Positions 40,258 to 50,879 of a DNA stretch of 50,879 nucleotides are shown one piece after another (position 1 is the first letter of the stretch; every line of letters begins with the position of its first letter). The notes under the pieces are model-generated. The model worked only from the letters and a program-made list of their open reading frames with translations, searched no databases and had not been told where the DNA came from. Origin of the DNA: Bacillus sp. MM2020_1 (GTDB lineage: Bacteria > Bacillota > Bacilli > Bacillales > Cytobacillaceae). The position numbers and the translations under genes were made by a program. The stretch lies in the NCBI GenBank assembly GCA_011250595.1, contig JAANMP010000033.1, positions 1 through 50,879 of the forward strand, read 5' to 3'.

Positions 40258-41257
40258 ATGGCAAAGTATCGTATGGTGCGGACAGATTTTTGGAAGAATC
40301 CAATGATTTCTGAGGAGATGAGTCCAGAGGACAAATATTTCTATTTGTATCTCCTTACGAATCCAGAAACGACACAAATTGGAATCTATACAATCACCAA
40401 AAAACAAATGGCTTTTGATTTGGGTTATTCAATTGAGAGTGTTCATGCTTTAATGGAACGGTTCACCGAGCATCACAAATTGATTCGTTATAATCCTGAA
40501 ACAAGAGAACTTGCGATTAAAGACTGGGCAAGAAATAACCTGCATAAAGGCGGGAAACCGATCATGGATTGTATTTATTCCGAACTAAAGGAAGTGGCGG
40601 ATACCTCGCTGATTCGATATGTTTCAGAATCCATTCTTAAGGAAGATATGCGTAATCTTTTTAATTCGTTTTGTGGAAAAGAAGAAATTTTATTTGATGA
40701 GGAAGATCGAGACCAAGATGAAAGTTATCCATACATAGAAGAGGATTACGAGCAATTTGATGATTCGTTCTCGTCTCGTGATACGGCACGGGGACAAAAT
40801 AAAAATGAAAATAAAAAAGAAAAAGAAAAACAACAACAAAAAGATCTTAATCCTAATTTAGCGAGCAATTCGAACATGGTGATTCCTTTAAACAATAATC
40901 AAGAAGAGGTTGTTGTTAAAGAAATTGTTGAGTTTTGGGACAACAATGTTTGGTTTCACGAACATAAATGCGAAACAGCAGCTGTTATCTTGGTTAGATG
41001 ATTCTAGCTTCTTACAGCCCGGAGAGATCATCTTAAAAGCGATGAATATTGCCTGTGCCAATAACAAGCGAAGGTTGAACTATGTGGTTGGGATTCTGAA
41101 AAACTGGGAAAATGAAAATTTATTGACCGTAGAAGAAATCGATTCCTATCAAGAGAAGCAAAGGCCTGTACAAAGGCAATCAACCGTATCATTTTCTAAC
41201 GGAAGAGATATTCCAAGAGGAGTTAACCTTGATTTTACAGCAGGTGAAGAGGAATGA
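40258..41257 (+). pseudogene. DnaD-like replication initiator, frameshifted
   Basis: The N-terminal winged-helix domain is MAKYRMVRTDFWKNPMISEE...TKKQMAFDLGYSIESVHALM. An acidic and Lys/Gln-rich linker follows. In VVVKEIVEFWDNN the frame shifts by one base near 40950, and the C-terminal DnaD tail domain continues as FGFTNINAKQQLLSWLDDSS, FLQPGEIILKAMNIACANNK, YVVGILKNWENE. Rejoined, it is a normal ~333-residue phage/plasmid-type DnaD protein. Its stop overlaps the helicase gene by four bases. A mutation or a sequencing error is possible. Confidence 0.8.
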
Positions 41258-42510
41258 GTATAGCGGAAAAGGCGTTCTTAGGAAGCTTGATGAAGGCGGA
41301 GTATTTGCTCAAGGATACCGTGATCCAACCTGAACAGCTGGAAAGTGCACGGCATAAAGATTTAATGCGAAGAATGGTGGAGTTTAATCGTGTGGGGAAA
41401 AATGTTGATTTGATCACCTTGACCACCTTACCCGACCTCAAATTATTTGGGGGCATGTCTTACCTTTCTGAGCTGTTATCGTATGCGGATGTGGAGAAAT
41501 TTGATGCAATGGAGAAACTGATCCTTGACTCGTGGAAGGAACGAGAAAAGAGAAACATCTTAACCATTGCTGCCATGAATGATTGGGAGATTGCGAAAGT
41601 CATTGCCGAATTGGATAAAATTAACCAAATGAAAATGGATGATCACACCTCTTTACAAAATGCGTTGGCAGATATCTATGAGGCACCCTGGGAAAATCAA
41701 AAACTCTCGGAGTTTGCAACAACGGGTATCAAAAAGCTCGATAAAGTAACGGGTGGCTTTCGGAATGGGGAAGTGACGATTCTGGCCGCAAGACCATCGA
41801 TGGGAAAAACCGACGTGATGCTCCATTTTGCAAAAATGTCAGGCTGGGCAGGATTTCTGCCACTCGTTTTTTCCTTAGAGATGCCTGAAAAGCTAATAAC
41901 TTCGCGATTAATGGCTTCGACAGGGAGCTTTAACCGGGCTAAAATGCGGAATCCCAAAAGAATGCTCAATCCAAATCAAAAGAATAGGTGGTCAGATGTG
42001 ATAGGTGACCTCAGTGAAACCCATATGCAAATTTTTGATGGGGCTGGCCAAACAATTGCCGAAATGAGAGCGAAAACGAGAAAGCTGATGAATCAATATC
42101 CACACAAGAAACCAATCCTGTTTATCGATTATTTAACACTCATCTCTTCAGGACAATTTTACGGAGGTAATTCTCATTTACAAGTCACCGAAATCTCAAA
42201 ATCTCTCAAAACGATGGCGAAGGATTTTGATTGCCCCGTCATTTGTCTGGCGCAGCTCAATCGCTCAGTAGAATCAAGAGCCGAAAAACGGCCGATGATG
42301 TCTGATATCCGGGAATCGGGCAGTGTCGAGCAGGATGCCGATGTCATTTTGTTCTTGTACCGTGAAGCGTATTATAACAAGGAATCGAAGGATCATTCCA
42401 TTGAAATCATCATCTCAAAAAATCGAAATGGTCCCGTTGGAAGCCTCAATGTGAATTACAACCAGGAAACTGGAAGGATTGAGGAACAAAAGGAATCTCT
42501 GCCGTTGTAA
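41254..42510 (+). CDS. DnaB-type replicative helicase
   Basis: 418 residues: a DnaB N-terminal domain (AEKAFLGSLMKAEYLLKDTV, HKDLMRRMVEFNRVGKNVDL) and the RecA-like core with Walker A ARPSMGKTD, Walker B KPILFIDYLTLI, and CLAQLNRSVESR...MSDIRESGSVEQDAD. It unwinds DNA at a fork. The ATGA overlap with the DnaD-like gene and the pairing itself are typical of prophage or plasmid replication modules. Confidence 0.88.
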   Translation: MSIAEKAFLGSLMKAEYLLKDTVIQPEQLESARHKDLMRRMVEFNRVGKNVDLITLTTLPDLKLFGGMSYLSELLSYADVEKFDAMEKLILDSWKEREKRNILTIAAMNDWEIAKVIAELDKINQMKMDDHTSLQNALADIYEAPWENQKLSEFATTGIKKLDKVTGGFRNGEVTILAARPSMGKTDVMLHFAKMSGWAGFLPLVFSLEMPEKLITSRLMASTGSFNRAKMRNPKRMLNPNQKNRWSDVIGDLSETHMQIFDGAGQTIAEMRAKTRKLMNQYPHKKPILFIDYLTLISSGQFYGGNSHLQVTEISKSLKTMAKDFDCPVICLAQLNRSVESRAEKRPMMSDIRESGSVEQDADVILFLYREAYYNKESKDHSIEIIISKNRNGPVGSLNVNYNQETGRIEEQKESLPL

Positions 42511-42551
42511 CCCCTATTTAGCCTAAAAAAACTTATAACGAGGTGTGTCAG

Positions 42552-42977
42552 ATGATTGTGAAAGATCTTTATATGGATTGTTTTCGTTATGAAGAATCAG
42601 CATTGGCCCATTACATCCACCATTTACTCGCAGAGAAGAAAATTTCATTAGAGGACGAGATGTCAAAAATTGACTTAGAACTAGCGGACCATCAGAAAGT
42701 AAAGGAATTGATTCAAAACAATGTATTAGGTTTTCATAAAGTAGGCATCTACTCACTGAAAATGAACCAAAAGGAATTTGTCTTTATCTTTGCGGCCAGC
42801 GACCGAGAAGCCATCCAATTCTATACCGAAACGTTTCATCAATCCCCATTGAATTGTCATGAATATTCACTAGATTTTGAGCTTTCTAGAGGAAAGGGGG
42901 GGATTTCGTTTCGCGAGATGAGGAAAGAATTCGATAGTTTTCCTGCGATAGTGGGGTATTTTGAGAGGGAGAACTGA
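42552..42977 (+). CDS. 141-aa hypothetical protein next to replication genes
   Basis: From ATG 42552 (CGAGGTGTG upstream). Soluble: DLYMDCFRYEESALAHYIHH, IQNNVLGFHKVGIYSLKMNQ, FVFIFAASDREAIQFYTETF. The family is not recognised. It lies 41 bases after the helicase in the same direction and likely belongs to the same mobile or phage-derived module. Confidence 0.6.
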   Translation: MIVKDLYMDCFRYEESALAHYIHHLLAEKKISLEDEMSKIDLELADHQKVKELIQNNVLGFHKVGIYSLKMNQKEFVFIFAASDREAIQFYTETFHQSPLNCHEYSLDFELSRGKGGISFREMRKEFDSFPAIVGYFEREN

Positions 42978-43048
42978 GGGATTTATTATTCTAAATTTTC
43001 ATTGTATAATAAAAAAGTTATTATCCTAAAAAAGAAGAGGTTATCAAA

Positions 43049-43570
43049 ATGAATTCAACATTCACACCAACAAGAACAACCAACACAAGAACCATCGTCA
43101 TTAATGCACTTTTCATTGCCTTAACCTTAGTCGTCACGATGTTTATTCAAATAAGGCTCCCATTGATGGGGAACGGAGGCCTCATTCATCTGGGGAACGT
43201 GCCCCTCTTTATCGCAGCCTTGGTTTACGGCAAAAAAACAGGAGCGATCGCAGGTGCCTTCGGAATGGGTCTCTTCGATATTATCTCTGGCTGGACACTT
43301 TGGGCACCATTTACCTTTATTATCGTAGGTACAATGGGCTTCGTAGTCGGACTTATTTCCGAAAAAGTACCCGGCAAAAGAGTCCTTGTTAACACACTGG
43401 CAATAGCAACTGCACTAATCATAAAAGTGGTAGGTTACTATTTTACAGAAGTCATCCTTTATGGCAACTGGATCCAGCCATTCGGCTCCGTACCAGGGAA
43501 TATTATGCAGATCGTAATTGCGGGTATCGTTGTAATACCTCTTGTCGGACGTTTAAAGAAAAGAGTTTAA
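43049..43570 (+). CDS. ECF transporter S component (HmpT/DUF1393 type)
   Basis: 173 residues, about six helices: IVINALFIALTLVVTMFIQI, GLIHLGNVPLFIAALVYGKK, GAFGMGLFDIISGWTLWAPF. This is the substrate-binding subunit of an energy-coupling-factor vitamin transporter; the energising subunits are shared and encoded elsewhere. The HmpT/DUF1393 type suggests a pyrimidine-type vitamin precursor. No riboswitch is visible in the 70 bp upstream. Confidence 0.8.
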   Translation: MNSTFTPTRTTNTRTIVINALFIALTLVVTMFIQIRLPLMGNGGLIHLGNVPLFIAALVYGKKTGAIAGAFGMGLFDIISGWTLWAPFTFIIVGTMGFVVGLISEKVPGKRVLVNTLAIATALIIKVVGYYFTEVILYGNWIQPFGSVPGNIMQIVIAGIVVIPLVGRLKKRV

Positions 43571-43750
43571 ATGCTACAGTAGCAGCGGGCGCTAGTTAAG
43601 AGGAATAACCTTCGTATTGGTAGTCTAAATTATGATTCTCATCACACAAGAATCGACGCTTTTGGCGTATGCTTGAAGAAGAGTTCAGAGCCATCATCGA
43701 TGAGAGGAATCTCGGCTGATTGGTGATGGTAGGATGAGGGGGAAGAGCCG

Positions 43751-44257
43751 ATGAAGGCTTCGAACGTTGTTTTAAGCGCTCCACTGCAACAACTAATGGA
43801 CGAGCATGTGTCGCTCCGAAAAGATATGGATCTTATCTATGAGATCACTGAAGACATAGAATGTGATTCGGGTCCCGCAGTGATTCAACTATTTGCGAAT
43901 TTGTACGAGCAGGTTTCTGCTTTCAATAATATACTGAAGGCCCATTCCAAACGCGAGGAAGAAGGCTTGTTCCCGATGATCACCCGCCATCTCGAAGCGA
44001 ATGATCGGACCATCGAAGAGATGGAATCTGAACATGGGAAGGCGGAGCAGCATCTACAGGATTTTCTAACGGAAGCTGAAAAGGCGGGGGTGGACATTGA
44101 TGAAGATGCTGCGGGATGGATTGCCGTGTACGCTGTCCAAGCTCTTGCAACCTTAACACAACACTTCGCGAAGGAAGAAAAAATGCTATTTCCGCTGGCG
44201 GAGAGCTTGCTATCGGTCGAGGAGAAGGTGGAACTTGAACAGCTGTTTCGAGATTGA
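43751..44257 (+). CDS. Hemerythrin-domain protein
   Basis: 168 residues of a four-helix hemerythrin-like fold. Candidate iron ligands are LMDEHVSLRKDM, LKAHSKREEEGLFPMI, ESEHGKAEQHL and LTQHFAKEEKMLFPLAE. Such proteins bind a di-iron site and sense or carry oxygen or NO. GAGGGGGAAG precedes the ATG. Its last ~50 codons are duplicated at 50087-50245. Confidence 0.85.
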   Translation: MKASNVVLSAPLQQLMDEHVSLRKDMDLIYEITEDIECDSGPAVIQLFANLYEQVSAFNNILKAHSKREEEGLFPMITRHLEANDRTIEEMESEHGKAEQHLQDFLTEAEKAGVDIDEDAAGWIAVYAVQALATLTQHFAKEEKMLFPLAESLLSVEEKVELEQLFRD

Positions 44258-44288
44258 TAGAGGATTGCCTCGAAAATTCAATATAACT

Positions 44289-44336
44289 TATACACACTCA
44301 CAAATGGGGTTCATCTCCTTTTGTGGGTGTTTTTTT
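44289..44336 (+). terminator. Terminator of hemerythrin gene
   Basis: ACACTCACAAA pairs with TTTGTGGGTGT (one wobble), followed by a run of T. Confidence 0.8.
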
Positions 44337-44423
44337 TTGCCTGCTTTTCCAAATGACCCAAACGGTGGATAAATTCACTAGCAAGAGGAAAAATAAGGAT
44401 AACTTTTTTAGGGAGGACTTATT

Positions 44424-46072
44424 TTGATAGAGAACCAAAATGTTAATGCTTCAAATGAACAAGACGTAGAACGGGAGACGTTGACTACACGCCAGGGCCA
44501 TCCTGTGATGGATAACCAAAACATCCGTACCATTGGCAATCGTGGCCCAGCAACACTGGAGAATTACCATTTTATTGAGAAAATTTCCCATTTTGATCGG
44601 GAAGAGGTCCCACAACGTGTGGTCCACGCGCGGGGAACGGGAGCATTTGGCTATTTTGAAACCTACGGAAAAGTGGGCGATGAGCCGGTAGAGAAGTATA
44701 CGCGCGCGAAAGTATTTTCTGGTGCAGAGAAAAAAACACCGTTAATGGTGCGTTTCTCCACCGTGGCGGGTGCGAAGGATTCGCCGGAAACAGCCCGTGA
44801 TCCACGTGGTTTTGCGGTGAAAATGTATACGGAAGATGGGAACTGGGACCTGGTTGGGAACAATTTGAAAATTTTCTTTATCCGCGATGCGATGAAGTTC
44901 CCTGATATGATTCACGCGTTTAAAGCGGATCCAGCTTCGAACGTGCCAAATCCTGAGCGGATGTTTGACTTCGTTTCCCGTACACCTGAAGCAACACATA
45001 TGATTACATTGCTATTTTCCCCCTGGGGGATTCCAGCGACATACCGCCACATGCAGGGCTCTGGTGTAAACACCTATAAATGGGTCAATGAAAAAGGCGA
45101 GGCTGTGTTGGTGAAGTATCACTGGGAGCCGAAGCAAGGGATTCGTAACCTAACACAAGAAGAGGCAAACGCGATTCAAGCGAAGAACGTGGTCATGCGA
45201 CACAAGATTTATATGAAGCGATTGAGCGAGGAGAATATCCTGAATGGGAGCTCTTTGTGCAGATCATGACGGATGAGTACCATCCAGAACTGGATTTTGA
45301 TCCACTCGATGATACAAAACTTTGGCCAGAGGATCAGTTCCCATGGTTACCGGTGGGGCGCATGGTCCTTGATCGGAATCCCGTTGATTTTCATGCGGAG
45401 ATTGAGCAAGCCGCCTTTGGTACAGGAGTTCTGGTTGATGGAATGGATTTCTCTGACGATAAAATGCTACAGGGGCGTACGTTCTCTTACTCTGATACGC
45501 AGCGCTACCGTGTAGGTGCGAACTATCTGAGTCTGCCTGTGAATGCACCGAAAGCGCCTGTCCGCACGAATCAGCATCGCGGCCAAATGGATATTCGTAA
45601 CCCAAAAGAATCTGGAGGAAACCCACATATTAACTATGAGCCATCGATGCTCGGCGGCTATAAGGAAGAAAATAAAGAAAATCGTGCACCGCACCAACCA
45701 ATATATAATGCGACAGCCATGAGCGCCCCCATTGATCGTCCGAACAACTACGGACAAGCGGGCCACACGTACCGAAGTTTGGATGATTGGGAGCGCGATG
45801 AATTAATCAAAAACCTGTCCGAAGCGCTGGCGATATGCGACAAACTAATTCAGGATGCCATGATCCATCACTTCACACAAGCCGATGAAGAATATGGCCG
45901 CCGTGTACAGGAAGGTATCGAACAAGTAATGAAAGAAATCCAAGAAATGAAGAGGGAAAATCAAGTTCCAGGCCGTGAAGCAGGTAAATCAAAATTTGGT
46001 CAAGGAACCATCGCTGCCAATGAAGTAACACAAGAGGCGGTGAAGAAAGGGCACGAAGCGGATCCTTATTAA
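44424..46072 (+). pseudogene. Catalase, frameshifted (KatX/KatA type)
   Basis: Haem catalase of about 550 residues in two frames. The first half has [20 protein letters not shown], the catalytic His region [16 protein letters not shown] and the catalytic Asn region [14 protein letters not shown]. Near 45192 one base is missing (NAIQAKNV | [20 protein letters not shown] is expected). The second half resumes at [20 protein letters not shown], with the haem Tyr ligand region [18 protein letters not shown] 44424 follows AGGGAGGA. The size fits the longer spore-type KatX better than KatA. Broken as written; a base-calling error is possible. Confidence 0.85.
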
Positions 46073-46098
46073 TAATTATATGCCCGGCACCAATGCTA

Positions 46099-46130
46099 AA
46101 AACCGCCGTCAAATCAACTGCGGTTTCTTC
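46099..46130 (+). terminator. Terminator of catalase gene
   Basis: AAACCGC pairs with GCGGTTT. A further inverted repeat (TTCCCAATTTA/TAAATTGGGAA) lies at about 46161-46202. Confidence 0.7.
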
Positions 46131-46401
46131 TTAAAACTTGGCTTTGTTATAACTGAATGTTGATTTCCCAATTTAAACGGAGAAATTCCGCCTAAATTGG
46201 GAATACCACTATATCATTAAAAATAAGGGGAGTTTTCCGCTTATATGATTCAAATCGTTGGATTTTGTCTTATTTAGAGCTGTTAGTCAGAATATCTCCG
46301 CTTATTAAAGCTTCCAAACCCTCGTCTATATAATTAGCCGGAAATTCTCCGCCTATGAATTCTTATACCTTCGCCAAAATCAACATAACAGAGCCTATCG
46401 C

Positions 46402-48645
<2,244 letters not shown>

Positions 48646-48692
48646 TTATTTATATATAATTATGTATCTGGTAAAAAACTTAGACACTATAA

Positions 48693-48730
48693 TTATAATT
48701 ATTATTAAATGGTATTAATAATAATTATTA
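48693..48730. promoter_or_regulatory. PerR-like boxes upstream of katG
   Basis: TTATAATTATTATTA (48693-48707) matches the PerR box TTATAATNATTATAA at 14 of 15 positions. A second palindrome TAATAATTATTA is at 48719-48730. Both lie 75-112 bp upstream of katG. The very AT-rich sequence weakens specificity. Confidence 0.6.
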
Positions 48731-48897
48731 TCTAGTAGTTATAATAAAATATTAAAAATAAAAAGTCTAGAAAAATGGGCTAAAAAATATTTACAGTAAA
48801 CAAGAAGTGAGATCATGCTGTTGAAATGGAGTAGGGAATTTTGAAGTTTCATAGGTGGATAGTGAGTAAAATTTAAGAAGAATAATTGGAAGATAGA

Positions 48898-49062
48898 ATG
48901 GAAATGGATGAAAAGGATGTTTTAAGAATTTACCTATATTACCATTCTAATGAAATATATTTTTATAAGGCAAGTCATAAGGATACCTCTAAAGAAATTA
49001 TCTTGGCGATATGTTCACGAAATTTATATATTCATCACTTGCCAGCAGCCTATGTCGACTGA
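48898..49062 (+). CDS. 54-aa hypothetical ORF
   Basis: MEMDEKDVLRIYLYYHSNEI, then FYKASHKDTSKEIILAICSR, ending AAYVD. Weak ribosome binding site (TTGGAAGA). Nothing else fills this intergenic space, and the codon use looks normal, but no family is recognised. Confidence 0.35.
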   Translation: MEMDEKDVLRIYLYYHSNEIYFYKASHKDTSKEIILAICSRNLYIHHLPAAYVD

Positions 49063-49126
49063 AAAAAAGTCATATAATGGAGTTAATTGGTACTCGATTT
49101 TTTCATAGAAATGGAGTTGGCAAGTA

Positions 49127-49894
49127 ATGAAGAATGTTGTCATTACGGGGAGTACAAGAGGAATTGGCTATGGGTTGGCCCGGGGATTTTTACGGACAGG
49201 TTGCAGAGTCATGATCAATGGACAATCACAGGGAAGTGTTGATACCGCATTGCAAAGTCTAAGAGAAATGTATCCTGATATGGTTGAAGGATATGCGGCA
49301 GCAGTATATAATCGGGACGAATTGGAGCAGTTGTGGAATGACGCTGAAAACCATTTTGGTACGGTCGACATTTGGATAAATAATGCAGGAATTGACCAAG
49401 AGCGCAAATACTTCTGGGAACTGGACGGAGAGGCGTACGATAAGGTTATTCATACTAATCTTAAAGGTGTGATGAATGGCTGCCATGTGGCTTTCAATCA
49501 CATGTTAAAACAAGGCTTCGGACAAATCTTTAACATGGAGGGATTCGGCAGCAATGGAATGATGCGCGAAAAGATGACTTTGTATGGGACGTCAAAAAGT
49601 GCTGTCAGTTATTTTACCCGCTCATTGAGTATTGAGGCCAAGCAGACAAAAATAAAGATTGGAACGCTAAGTCCCGGTATGGTCGCAACAGATTTTCTAC
49701 GGAAATCGCTCGATGAACAGAACCGGAAAATTTTCAACATCTTGGGCGATAAGGTTGAGCCGGTAACGAAGTTCCTTGCGGAGAAAGTCCTCGAAAATCA
49801 AAACAATGATGCAAAAATTCAATGGCTGACCAAACCGAAGGTCATGTGGCGATTTACTAAGTCGATGTTTAGTAAGCGGGATATTTTTAATTAA
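49127..49894 (+). CDS. SDR-family oxidoreductase
   Basis: 255 residues of classical SDR type: ITGSTRGIGYGLARGFLRTG, DIWINNAGIDQE, and YGTSKSAVSYFTRSL (YxxxK). The usual catalytic Ser appears shifted or missing in IFNMEGFGSNGMM. GGAG precedes the ATG. Substrate unknown. The C-terminal ending (TKSMFSKRDIF) is basic. Confidence 0.87.
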   Translation: MKNVVITGSTRGIGYGLARGFLRTGCRVMINGQSQGSVDTALQSLREMYPDMVEGYAAAVYNRDELEQLWNDAENHFGTVDIWINNAGIDQERKYFWELDGEAYDKVIHTNLKGVMNGCHVAFNHMLKQGFGQIFNMEGFGSNGMMREKMTLYGTSKSAVSYFTRSLSIEAKQTKIKIGTLSPGMVATDFLRKSLDEQNRKIFNILGDKVEPVTKFLAEKVLENQNNDAKIQWLTKPKVMWRFTKSMFSKRDIFN

Positions 49895-50086
49895 TATTAT
49901 TATGGATTAACTGTTGATACGCTATTATGTAGTAACATTTAATAAAGAATAGATTTCGTAGGAACTTAATGGGTTACTGACATCTACTTGAGTTTATAAA
50001 ACTTCATGAGACCTGCATACAAGGTATACATTAAAGCTTTACTTCACCGGGGGACTGACCCCATTTCTATGGGCGGGGTTGACCAT

Positions 50087-50245
50087 TATGAAGACGCTGC
50101 GGGATAGATTGCCGTTTACGCTGTTCAAGCTCTTGCTACCTTAACACAACACATTGCGAAAGAAGAAAAAATGCTGTTTCACTTAGCAGAGAACTTGCTG
50201 TCGGTTAAGGAGAAGGAGGAACTTGAACTGGTTTTTCAGGATTGA
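50087..50245 (+). pseudogene. Duplicated 3' end of a hemerythrin gene
   Basis: EDAAG, a stop, then IAVYAVQALATLTQHIAKEE and KMLFHLAENLLSVKEKEELE. This is a close copy of codons at 44103-44257, lacking everything before. It retains its terminator (50279-50323). It is the trace of a tandem or segmental duplication. Confidence 0.82.
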
Positions 50246-50278
50246 AAGAGTATTACCACATGAGCTTTCTATACATTT

Positions 50279-50323
50279 AAAAACACCCACAAAAGTATTT
50301 AATCAACTATTGTGGGTGTTTTT
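50279..50323 (+). terminator. Terminator after hemerythrin remnant
   Basis: AAACACCCACAA pairs with TTGTGGGTGTTT, then T-rich. It is related to the terminator at 44289-44336. Confidence 0.82.
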
Positions 50324-50857
50324 AATTTTATTGAAGTTAACTTTAATTTAATACTTCGATAAGGAGAATGGATGTTGGTAGTTAAAGTATCTGGGTTTTT
50401 AGAATTTCTTTTTTGGTCCTTTGATGATTAAGTGCTTCTTTTTCGGTGAATAAGTTTTTTACATTTATTTTTTTGTTTGATTTGAATGTTCATCCTTAGA
50501 GGCCAAAATCCTTAGATGCACATTTCATGCTTTGATGAACAAAATCTATCGATCTTTGGGCGGTATCGGAAAGAGAAAATGTTGAAAAAAGGGGAATTAT
50601 GTTATTTTATGATATATTTGTGAAATCATTGGATAAATATGGAGGAAACGTAAAGTTTAACATAAATTGCAAAATAAAATAGACCATATAAGAAAATCTT
50701 CTATATAAAGAGAAAGAAAAAGATAAATTTAGTGGTTTTTAATTAAGAAATAAAGATTAGAATATAGAAAAAATAACAAGAAATATTATACTAAAAATAT
50801 AATTTTGTCAATAATTCAATCTATGCGAAAAAAGAAACCAAAAGGAGAATCAAAAAA

Positions 50858-50879
50858 TTGTTAGGAAAATTCAAAAATA
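50858..50879 (+). CDS. Start of a gene running off the window
   Basis: AAAAGGAGA lies 8-9 bases before TTG 50858, which opens MLGKFKN... to the edge. The stretch 50330-50840 before it is AT-rich with no gene seen and would be its promoter region. The start resembles chemoreceptor N-termini, but seven residues cannot decide this. Confidence 0.35.

Noticed and set aside
42980..43048. Riboswitch upstream of the ECF S component
   Set aside because: The 70-bp gap is AT-rich and lacks any recognisable thiamin or other aptamer core.
46140..46400. Possible small RNA from inverted repeats after the catalase gene
   Set aside because: The inverted repeat is clear but there is no promoter or known RNA motif; recorded only as intergenic repeats.

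Overview
The window looks like a chromosomal segment of a Bacillaceae species (Bacillus/Neobacillus type). It is AT-rich, most genes have strong AGGAGG-type ribosome binding sites with frequent TTG or GTG starts, and it carries a sporulation-type diadenylate cyclase (cdaS), a SpoIIP-domain protein, a SigL (sigma-54) promoter and PerR-like boxes. Many reading frames are broken by one-base shifts, so either the region is decaying or the assembly has indel errors.

Region 1 (1-2500): a truncated FMN-binding glutamate synthase gene, then a TetR regulator with a paired SMR efflux system. Both promoters of this unit carry the same TGACTGA-N3-TCAGTCA operator.

Region 2 (about 2510-26760) is the striking part. 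Roughly twenty copies of a ~85-110 bp imperfect repeat separate single small genes or gene pairs. Each copy has a left box (about CTAACGGGTGC...GTT), a central hairpin usually followed by a T-run, and a right box (about CTAACGGGGCAGTTTAGTTGAAG). The genes between them are typical accessory cargo: two Nudix proteins, two GNAT acetyltransferases, two DinB proteins, DUF192, DUF3888, an SDR/MarR pair, a PadR/permease unit, an ECF sigma/SpoIIP pair, a lipoprotein and many small membrane or secreted proteins. A 279-residue tyrosine recombinase sits between a left and a right box (12711-13797), and a decayed second copy of the same unit lies at 23891-24961. The edges of the shared sequence fall inside the box cores. 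I read this as an integron-like cassette array, or a family of tyrosine-recombinase elements with short non-autonomous derivatives. A group II intron with a deleted reverse transcriptase gene splits one site (7605), and a second cassette is truncated by an IS3-family remnant. Within this span, 2995-6250 has no sites and carries a SigL-controlled putrescine-type permease, a group II intron remnant and a DUF6241-like protein.

Region 3 (26.9-36.2 kb): a broken EAL-domain gene, a 21-22 bp tandem repeat, a hypothetical protein, cdaS, a secreted GH3 beta-glucosidase with a cre-like site, an HxlR regulator, an ABM/VOC/Gfo-Idh operon, a DUF1450-like protein and a bicupin.

Region 4 (36.4-39.3 kb): lspA is split by a ~2.45 kb IS607-family element (tnpA + tnpB). 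Both junctions are at GG, and the two halves of LspA can be rejoined on paper.

Region 5 (39.6-50.9 kb): a UPF0175 protein, a DnaD-like/DnaB-like replication pair (dnaD frameshifted), an ECF-transporter S component, a hemerythrin protein, a frameshifted catalase, KatG with PerR-like boxes, an SDR, a duplicated hemerythrin tail, and the probable start of another gene at the window edge.
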